Below are positions 6,858-11,151 of a stretch of DNA of 11,151 nucleotides, piece after piece (within the stretch, counting starts at the first letter, position 1; each line of letters starts with the position of its first letter). A model generated the notes under the pieces. That model did no database searches. It was not told the origin of the DNA and worked only from the letters and a program-made list of their open reading frames with translations. The DNA is from JAIBBG01 sp043748015 (GTDB lineage Bacteria > Bacteroidota > Bacteroidia > Flavobacteriales_D > Sanyastnellaceae): contig JAYTOA010000079.1 in the NCBI GenBank assembly GCA_043748015.1, forward strand, positions 1-11,151, written 5' to 3'. A program made the translations under genes and the position numbers.

Positions 6858-7337
6858 ATGGTAGGAATTATCATGGGCAGTAAAAGCGACCTCCACATTT
6901 TGAATGAGGCCGCTGAAGTATTAAAGTCACTGGGAGTGCAATATGAGATCACTGTGGTGAGCGCTCATCGCACACCTGAGCGCATGTTCGAATACGCAAA
7001 AACAGCAGTGAAGCGTGGACTAAAAGTGATCATCGCCGGTGCAGGAGGTGCTGCACATCTTCCCGGTATGACAGCGTCGTTAACACCTCTTCCTGTTATC
7101 GGCGTTCCTATAAAATCTTCCAATTCAATCGATGGTTGGGACAGCGTCCTCTCCATTTTGCAAATGCCTGCCGGTGTTCCGGTTGCAACAGTCGCTCTTA
7201 ACGGCGGAAGAAACGCCGGCATTCTCGCCGCTCAAATAGTAGCAACATCCGACGAAAAACTTTTGCAACGCATCACAGATTTCAAAGAAGAACTCAAAAA
7301 GAAAGTGATGGAATCCATTTCGGATATGTCTGCATGA
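6858..7337 (+). CDS. purE: N5-carboxyaminoimidazole ribonucleotide mutase (class I PurE)
   Basis: This 159-residue PurE moves the carboxyl group of N5-CAIR to give CAIR in de novo purine synthesis. The start GIIMGSKSD (3-11), SAHRTP (35-40) with the catalytic histidine H37, and GAGGAAHLPGM (61-71) are all intact and of the bacterial mutase type; length is normal. I chose ATG 6858 because the protein then begins with MVGIIMGSKSD as in the family; an in-frame TTG at 6810 would add 16 unrelated residues and overlap the promoter. PurE of this class needs PurK to make N5-CAIR, but no purK is adjacent in this window. It diverges from a nucleoside permease. A 132-base gap separates it from the flavin reductase gene. 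Confidence 0.96.
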   Translation: MVGIIMGSKSDLHILNEAAEVLKSLGVQYEITVVSAHRTPERMFEYAKTAVKRGLKVIIAGAGGAAHLPGMTASLTPLPVIGVPIKSSNSIDGWDSVLSILQMPAGVPVATVALNGGRNAGILAAQIVATSDEKLLQRITDFKEELKKKVMESISDMSA

Positions 7338-7469
7338 GCTTAACATTTTGTCGCCGCAAACCTCATTTGAAAAGCGCCCTCCACGCAATAACAAAGAACG
7401 AACAACAACAAAATCTCTTCTACATTTAAGAATAACGTTCGCACATAAATAACAAATCGCATAGAGTAA

Positions 7470-8360
7470 ATGTTAACGATCAACCCAAAAGACACACCTC
7501 AACCAAAACTGCATCAATACCTTCTCGGCTCGGTTGGGCCGCGTCCCATCGCATTTGCAAGTACGGTGAATGAAAACGGTTTACCCAATCTTTCACCTTT
7601 CAGTTTCTTCAATGTATTCTCTTCGAATCCTCCAGTACTTATTTTTTCTCCGGCGAGACGGGGCAGAGACAACTCAACAAAACACACGCTTCAAAACGCA
7701 CAGAAAACGCGCGAGTGCGTCATCAATATTGTCAACTGGGACATCGTAGAACAGATGTCCTTATCGAGTGCTGAATATCCGGATGGCGTGAATGAGTTCA
7801 TCAAAAGCGGATTGACACCTGTGGCTTCTGAGATGGTGAAACCATTTCGTGTAAAAGAATCGCCGGTACAGATGGAGTGCAAAGTGAATGAAATCATTTC
7901 GCTCGGCGATGGTGGTGGCGCAGGCAATCTCATCATCTGCGAATTGGTGTTGATGCATATCCATGAAAACATTCTGGACGAAGAAGGAAGAATTTCTCCA
8001 CAGAAGATAGATCAAGTGGCGCGTATGGGAGGGTCTTGGTATTCACGCGCCAACAAAGGTCTTTTCGAATTGCCGCAACCGACACGACATCTGGGAATGG
8101 GTTTCGATAAACTACCATCTGATATTCTTCATTCAAAATTTCTGAGCGGTAATGACCTCGCAAAACTTGCAGGTGTCGAACAACTTCCCGACGAAACATC
8201 AGTGAACGAATTCAAGCTTCTTGACCTCGCGGATTTGTTTATTGAGTTTGAAAATGATGCTTTGACACTCGAACAGCGCTTGCATTTACTGGCGAAAGAT
8301 TTTCTGAAATCAAATCAGGTAAGTGAAGCGTGGATGACGTTGCTGGCGTTCAATAATTAA
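7470..8360 (+). CDS. Flavin reductase-like domain protein (FMN-binding split barrel)
   Basis: This 296-residue protein has an N-terminal flavin reductase-like domain (about 15-205) with the FMN-binding signature GPRPIAFASTVN (23-34), NLSPFSFFNVFSSNPP (40-55), a loop NSTKHTLQNAQKT (68-80) and GDGGGAGNLIICELV (146-160). Such proteins bind FMN and pass electrons from NAD(P)H or partner proteins (flavoredoxin, FMN reductase). Donor and acceptor are unknown here. After residue 205 there is an extra helical region of about 90 residues (rich in Leu, Asp and Glu), which I do not recognise as a separate domain; it may mediate dimer or partner contacts. The ATG start follows an AT-rich leader without a clear Shine-Dalgarno. 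No convincing promoter motif was seen in the 132 bases after purE, so co-transcription with purE is possible. Confidence 0.88.
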   Translation: MLTINPKDTPQPKLHQYLLGSVGPRPIAFASTVNENGLPNLSPFSFFNVFSSNPPVLIFSPARRGRDNSTKHTLQNAQKTRECVINIVNWDIVEQMSLSSAEYPDGVNEFIKSGLTPVASEMVKPFRVKESPVQMECKVNEIISLGDGGGAGNLIICELVLMHIHENILDEEGRISPQKIDQVARMGGSWYSRANKGLFELPQPTRHLGMGFDKLPSDILHSKFLSGNDLAKLAGVEQLPDETSVNEFKLLDLADLFIEFENDALTLEQRLHLLAKDFLKSNQVSEAWMTLLAFNN

Positions 8361-8437
8361 GCGGTAATTTCAATCTCAGCAACTGACATTGATACATATC
8401 CATTCATTGGAAAGCGTAAATTTTTAATTTCGTTGCA

Positions 8438-8461
8438 GAAAGAACACGAGATGTTCGTTTC
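8438..8461. terminator. Weak hairpin between convergent genes
   Basis: GAAAGAACA (8438-8446) pairs with TGTTC-TTTC (8452-8461, one bulged G) around the loop CGAGA. It lies between the end of the flavin reductase gene and the end of the lipoprotein gene. There is no U-tract on either side, so its role as terminator rests on position only. Confidence 0.25.
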
Positions 8462-8477
8462 ACTTGAAATTATTAAA

Positions 8478-8783
8478 TCACTTAAGCTCGCAAGTCACTA
8501 CTTCAACCGTAGGACCTTGTCCTTGAGCTTCGTGGGGTGAAGGTGTAGAACGTATATATTCTCCCATCTTGCAGCCGGCCACTGAGTTCTTCTTCTTGGA
8601 TTTGTATGTATTGGTTGTCGTGTTGATGACAACCTGCTGAGGATAGTCAGTTCCATTGGATGAATATCCAGGGGTAGTTACAATCTGAGTACAACTGCAG
8701 ACATAGTCTTTTTTGCAGGAAAAAAGCGTCAGCAATAAAGAAAGCGTAACCGTTTTAGATAAGATTGATTTTGACTTAGTCAT
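8478..8783 (-). CDS. Small cysteine-rich lipoprotein of unknown function
   Basis: This 101-residue protein begins MTKSKSILSK, then a hydrophobic stretch (TVTLSLLLTLF, 11-21) ending in a lipobox-like LFSC with the lipidated cysteine at 23. KK follows the cysteine, and Bacteroidota lipoproteins without a surface export signal often stay in the periplasm. The mature part has four further cysteines (29, 31, 71 and 98), possibly forming two disulfides, a Ser/Thr-rich middle and an ending VEVVTCELK. I do not recognise a family. I chose ATG 8783; an upstream TTG at 8822 would put 13 charged residues before the signal peptide and would run through a hairpin. It follows the helicase gene on the same strand with 68 bases between, including a stable hairpin, so it may be separately controlled. 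Confidence 0.75.
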   Translation of the reverse strand: MTKSKSILSKTVTLSLLLTLFSCKKDYVCSCTQIVTTPGYSSNGTDYPQQVVINTTTNTYKSKKKNSVAGCKMGEYIRSTPSPHEAQGQGPTVEVVTCELK

Positions 8784-8798
8784 CTTCAATTTTTTTTC

Positions 8799-8822
8799 TT
8801 GGCGAAATAATGTTTTCGCCAA
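8799..8822 (-). promoter_or_regulatory. Leader or intercistronic hairpin before the lipoprotein gene
   Basis: TTGGCGAAA (8799-8807) and TTTCGCCAA (8814-8822) form a perfect 9 bp stem with a 6-base loop. It lies between the helicase stop codon (8852) and the lipoprotein ATG (8783), about 15 bases before that ATG. On the coding strand it is followed by a run of eight A rather than U, which argues against a classic intrinsic terminator for the helicase. A leader structure or protein-binding palindrome is equally possible. Confidence 0.45.
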
Positions 8823-8851
8823 AACTACTATCTGCTTTGAAAATATAACTT

Positions 8852-10141
8852 TTACGATTTCCCGGGAGCTCCATTCTTCTTGAAAAACTTCTTCGGCCCG
8901 CCCCCGCCATGACTTCCACCACTGCGATTGCCGCCACCGCGATTTCCTCCGCCACCACCCGGACGACCACCTTGTCTGTGCGCTGATGGATTGTATTCCG
9001 GCGCAGGGCCAATCTCTGCAGGAACAGGAAATTTCTCTACTACCATATCAATCAGCTTTTCGATTTTCTGAAAACTGGACTGATCGGTTGGTGAAACAAG
9101 CGTGATCGCTTCTCCCTTCTTCTGCGCTCTCGCTGTTCGTCCGATACGGTGAACGTAATCTTCTGCATCGCGAGGAACATCATAATTCATCACCATATCG
9201 ATACCGTCAATGTCAATACCGCGACTGATCACATCTGTTGCAACAAGCACGTTGATGTTTCTGTTGCGGAATTGTTGCATCACTTCTTCTCGTTCGTTTT
9301 GCTCGAGATCGCTGGAGATACGTCCAACGTTCAACTTCGCGCTCTTCAGTTTTTGATAGAGTGCACTCACTGCTTGCTTTCTGGAACAGAACACAATGAT
9401 GCTTTGATCGGAACGGTCTTCGTGTTTTAATATGTGAAGGATGAGATTGAGTTTCTGGTCTTCGTGTACAATGAATGCGCCTTGCTTCACGCCCGCTGCA
9501 GGCTTGGAGATGGCGATGTTGATCTGCACAGGATCGGTTAGAAATGTTTGTGCGAGTTGTGCAATACCATTTGGCATCGTTGCTGAAAACATCAATGTCT
9601 GACGCTTATCATTCAACGCGCGCATGATTCGGAAAAGATCCGGTTGAAATCCCATGTCGAGCATGCGATCTGCTTCATCAAGGATGAGGAAACGCAATTT
9701 CGAAAAATCGACGTGACCTACATTGAGGTGAGAAATCAATCTGCCCGGAGTGGCAATGATGATGTCGACGCCATTCACGATGGCATTTTTTTCCTGACTA
9801 AAATCCTGACCATCTCCTCCGCCATAGATGGCTATAGAAGATGTGCCGGTGAAATAAGAATATGCTTCTACAGCCTGATCGATTTGCAACGCAAGTTCAC
9901 GTGTAGGCACAATTACCAAGGCTTGTGTAAATTTATCGTGGCCATGATCCATGATCATGTTCAGAATCGGCAACACGAATGCAGCCGTCTTTCCTGTTCC
10001 CGTTTGCGCTATGCCGATTATGTCTTTTCCGTCGAGAATATGCGGAATCGCCTGTGCCTGAATGGGAGTGGCGGATTTAAAATTCATCGAAAAAATACCT
10101 TCAAGTAGTTCCGGATGTAGTTTGAGTTCTGAAAATTCCAA
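8852..10141 (-). CDS. DEAD-box RNA helicase, RhlE-like
   Basis: This 429-residue ATP-dependent RNA helicase probably acts in ribosome assembly or RNA turnover. All motifs are intact: Q motif (F3 and TPIQ at 25-28), motif I AQTGTGKT (45-52), PTRELA (79-84), TPGR (131-134), DEAD (155-158), SAT (186-188), motif V ATDVISRGID (301-310) and motif VI HRIGRTAR (331-338). The tail from 390 is rich in Gly, Arg and Ser (GGGGGNRGGGNR), an RNA-binding type tail. The start codon is TTG at 10141: the reading frame upstream is closed by TAA after six codons with no ATG between. The first internal ATG (residue 19) would remove the upstream aromatic F3 of the Q-motif region. TTG therefore fits the family start best. 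It diverges from the DUF3127 gene. Confidence 0.95.
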   Translation of the reverse strand: MEFSELKLHPELLEGIFSMNFKSATPIQAQAIPHILDGKDIIGIAQTGTGKTAAFVLPILNMIMDHGHDKFTQALVIVPTRELALQIDQAVEAYSYFTGTSSIAIYGGGDGQDFSQEKNAIVNGVDIIIATPGRLISHLNVGHVDFSKLRFLILDEADRMLDMGFQPDLFRIMRALNDKRQTLMFSATMPNGIAQLAQTFLTDPVQINIAISKPAAGVKQGAFIVHEDQKLNLILHILKHEDRSDQSIIVFCSRKQAVSALYQKLKSAKLNVGRISSDLEQNEREEVMQQFRNRNINVLVATDVISRGIDIDGIDMVMNYDVPRDAEDYVHRIGRTARAQKKGEAITLVSPTDQSSFQKIEKLIDMVVEKFPVPAEIGPAPEYNPSAHRQGGRPGGGGGNRGGGNRSGGSHGGGGPKKFFKKNGAPGKS

Positions 10142-10214
10142 ATGTCTATGAGGTATTTTTTAAGAAAAATGCTTTAATTTTCAACGAAGGTACGACTTCA
10201 CGGTGCGCCTCAAG

Positions 10215-10222
10215 TAAATTTG
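10215..10222 (+). promoter_or_regulatory. -7 promoter element for the DUF3127 gene
   Basis: TAAATTTG is a perfect match to the Bacteroidota -7 element TAnnTTTG and lies 30 bases before the ATG at 10253, predicting a leader of about 27 bases. No TTG is present at the proper distance upstream, so the -33 element is weak or absent. Confidence 0.45.
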
Positions 10223-10252
10223 TGGCGTATTACAACCGAACAAATTTTATAC

Positions 10253-10594
10253 ATGGAATTAACAGGACGCATCAAAGTCATTAAGGACGAACAAACTTTC
10301 CCAAGTGGATTCACCAAGCGTGAATTCGTTATCACGACTGAGGAACAATATCCAAACGATATTTCATTCGAATTGCTGAAAGAAAAAGGCAGTCTTATCG
10401 CTGCTTACAGCGTTGGCGACAGAATCAACGTGCATTTCGATATCCGCGGAAGAGAATGGCAGGACAAATACTTCAACAGTCTTGTAGCATGGAAGCTTGA
10501 GGCTGTAGGCGTTGCTACTCCAAACGCATCTTCTCCTCCACCGATGCCGCCGGAAGTGCTTTCCGGACCGATGGATGATGATCTTCCGTTTTAA
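10253..10594 (+). CDS. DUF3127 protein with SSB-like C-terminal tip
   Basis: This 113-residue protein of the DUF3127 family is found mostly in Bacteroidota and probably has an OB-fold. The conserved core covers MELTGRIKVI (1-10), TKREFVITTEEQYP (21-34), VGDRINVHFDIRGREW (54-69) and the strand SLVAWKLEAV (76-85). A proline-rich flexible linker (SSPPPMPPE, 93-101) leads to the terminal MDDDLPF (107-113), which closely resembles the DDDIPF tip with which single-stranded DNA-binding protein SSB recruits repair and replication partners. From fold and tail I infer single-stranded nucleic acid binding or a role as an SSB-type partner hub; this is not established for the family as far as I know. I chose ATG 10253 over the in-frame TTG at 10220 because family members begin with MEL.GK-like sequence and the TTG overlaps the -7 promoter element. 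Confidence 0.85.
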   Translation: MELTGRIKVIKDEQTFPSGFTKREFVITTEEQYPNDISFELLKEKGSLIAAYSVGDRINVHFDIRGREWQDKYFNSLVAWKLEAVGVATPNASSPPPMPPEVLSGPMDDDLPF

Positions 10595-10959
10595 GAAGTT
10601 CCTTAGACTTGCAGGGCAGAAAGTTCCTGGTTTCTGGTTCGCGAACTCTCTCTATTGAATCGACCAAAGAATTTGAAATTTGCTGGATTTGATCCGGAGT
10701 AATTTGCTGCGCACAAAATCTTGAAATCATCAAATCTAGAAATCAAAAAATTCTTTGCGACTCTTGGTGGCAAAAAATTGAAAGTTGAAAATTGCATCTG
10801 GGTTGGCTATTCTACCAAACTGCCTTTCGCTTCATCAAGTCTCCAAATCATCAAACCTTTGTGCTCGACGCTGAAAAAGTTACCTAGAGAATATTCATGA
10901 ACGTTCAATAATTCATGGACCTGAAGGACCATTAATAATTAATCACCAATAATTATTAA
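10595..10959. other. Gene-free stretch of degenerate low-complexity DNA
   Basis: No convincing gene is seen in these 365 bases. Visible structure consists of repeated short words: AAGTTCCT twice (near 10598 and 10621), a perfect palindrome GTTCGCGAAC (10637-10646), AAATCATCAAA twice (10725-10735 and 10845-10855), ATTCATG(A/G)AC twice (near 10892 and 10911), and an AT-rich perfect hairpin at 10931-10960. Some minus-strand open frames look vaguely protein-like (10515-10733) but have no supporting start context or family. The pattern suggests decayed intergenic repeats next to the end repeat. Confidence 0.6.
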
Positions 10960-10960
10960 T
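10931..10960. repeat. Perfect AT hairpin abutting the end repeat
   Basis: ATTAATAATTA (10931-10941) and TAATTATTAAT (10950-10960) are perfect inverted copies with the 8-base loop ATCACCAA. The stem ends exactly where the 111 bp inverted repeat begins. The left copy of that repeat has no such hairpin next to it, so the hairpin belongs to the flank or target site, or was lost on the left. Confidence 0.7.
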
Positions 10961-11070
10961 TCGGATTAACGTGTTACTTCGCATTGACCTGTATTTGTTT
11001 GTATAAGTTAAGAATGATCCTTAGGGGATATACATTCCAAATGATTTTGCGCCTTAGAATTCTACATTCA
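10960..11070 (-). repeat. Right arm of the 111 bp inverted repeat
   Basis: This segment is the reverse complement of 1-111 with 6 mismatches and no gaps. Read on the minus strand it begins 8 bases after the stop codon of the partial gene at 11079-11151 and ends sharply at 10960. It contains TAGAATTCTA (11055-11064), directly followed by the palindrome ACATTCA-A-TGAATGT (11064-11078), which overlaps its edge and could act as a terminator for that gene. It is likely the 3' end of a multicopy gene or element. Confidence 0.85.
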
Positions 11071-11078
11071 ATGAATGT

Positions 11079-11151
11079 TCAATCTTGAAGTAGCACCATC
11101 AAACGTTGGGGATCGGCCTTAGAGAAAATACGTAGAAATCCTGACACCGCA
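11079..11151 (-). CDS. Partial C-terminus of an unidentified protein, possibly element-encoded
   Basis: Only the last 23 codons and a TGA (11079-11081) lie in the window; the gene continues past the right edge. The readable end is AVSGFLRIFS followed by KADPQRLMVLLQD. This frame is open to the edge, has a protein-like amphipathic composition, and stops just before the repeated segment. I do not recognise the family. Because the DNA just after it is present in two inverted copies, a transposase or other multicopy gene is a reasonable guess. The 118 bases from stop to repeat boundary are long for a simple insertion sequence. Confidence 0.4.
   Translation of the reverse strand, partial: AVSGFLRIFSKADPQRLMVLLQD

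Noticed and set aside
10515..10733. Minus-strand open frame of 72 codons overlapping the DUF3127 gene end, with a plausible-looking helical stretch (ITPDQIQQISNSLVDSIERV).
   Set aside because: It overlaps the DUF3127 gene on the other strand, has no promoter or family match that I recognise, and the neighbouring DNA is low-complexity repeat.
1..11070. A composite transposon formed by the two inverted repeats.
   Set aside because: The enclosed genes are housekeeping (dnaX, purE, helicase), not cargo, and the repeats face inward as 3' ends of separate elements.

Overview
The window looks like an 11.2 kb chromosomal segment of a member of the Bacteroidota, probably from a Chitinophagales/Sphingobacteriales-like lineage. 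Five things point that way: a Por/T9SS C-terminal sorting domain on a secreted protein; a DUF3127 protein; a DnaX whose sequence follows the Bacteroidota pattern; start regions with little Shine-Dalgarno signal; and promoter elements of the Bacteroidota type (TTG, 17-19 bases, TAnnTTTG). Gene density is ordinary, no RNA gene or CRISPR array is visible, and most genes are conserved housekeeping or envelope genes.

Layout. Positions 1-111 are one arm of a 111 bp inverted repeat. Three minus-strand genes follow: a GyrI-like effector-binding protein (166-660), a secreted seven-bladed RCC1 propeller with a T9SS tag (738-2168), and a secreted MORN/YwqK-like protein (2346-2927). The plus strand then carries dnaX (3205-4926) and an S4-domain Hsp15-like RNA-binding protein (4997-5380). 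A long hairpin repeat (5418-5516) separates the S4 gene from a convergent NupG-type nucleoside permease (5523-6779, minus). The permease and purE (6858-7337, plus) diverge from overlapping promoters. A flavin reductase (7470-8360, plus) converges on a small lipoprotein (8478-8783, minus), which lies downstream of a DEAD-box RNA helicase that starts with TTG (8852-10141, minus). Divergent from the helicase is a DUF3127 protein with an SSB-like DDDLPF tail (10253-10594). A 366 bp stretch of degenerate, low-complexity DNA follows. The second arm of the inverted repeat (10960-11070) then sits just downstream of the 3' end of a partial minus-strand gene that runs out of the window.

Functional links. 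Purine supply is represented twice: de novo synthesis (PurE) and nucleoside uptake (NupG-like), sharing one 78 bp control region. DNA and RNA transactions are represented by DnaX, the S4 protein, the helicase and the DUF3127 protein. I see no obvious defence system or operon of unknown function.

The most notable signals are: (1) an A10 run with a classical A AAA AAC slippery heptamer in dnaX, exactly where the clamp-loader part ends, with stops close by in both other frames, so the gene may make both tau-like and gamma-like proteins; (2) loss of the four-cysteine zinc module from the same DnaX; (3) the SSB-type acidic tip on the DUF3127 protein; (4) the near-identical inverted repeats at both ends of the window, which suggest flanking copies of a mobile or repeated element, or contig breakpoints at repeats.
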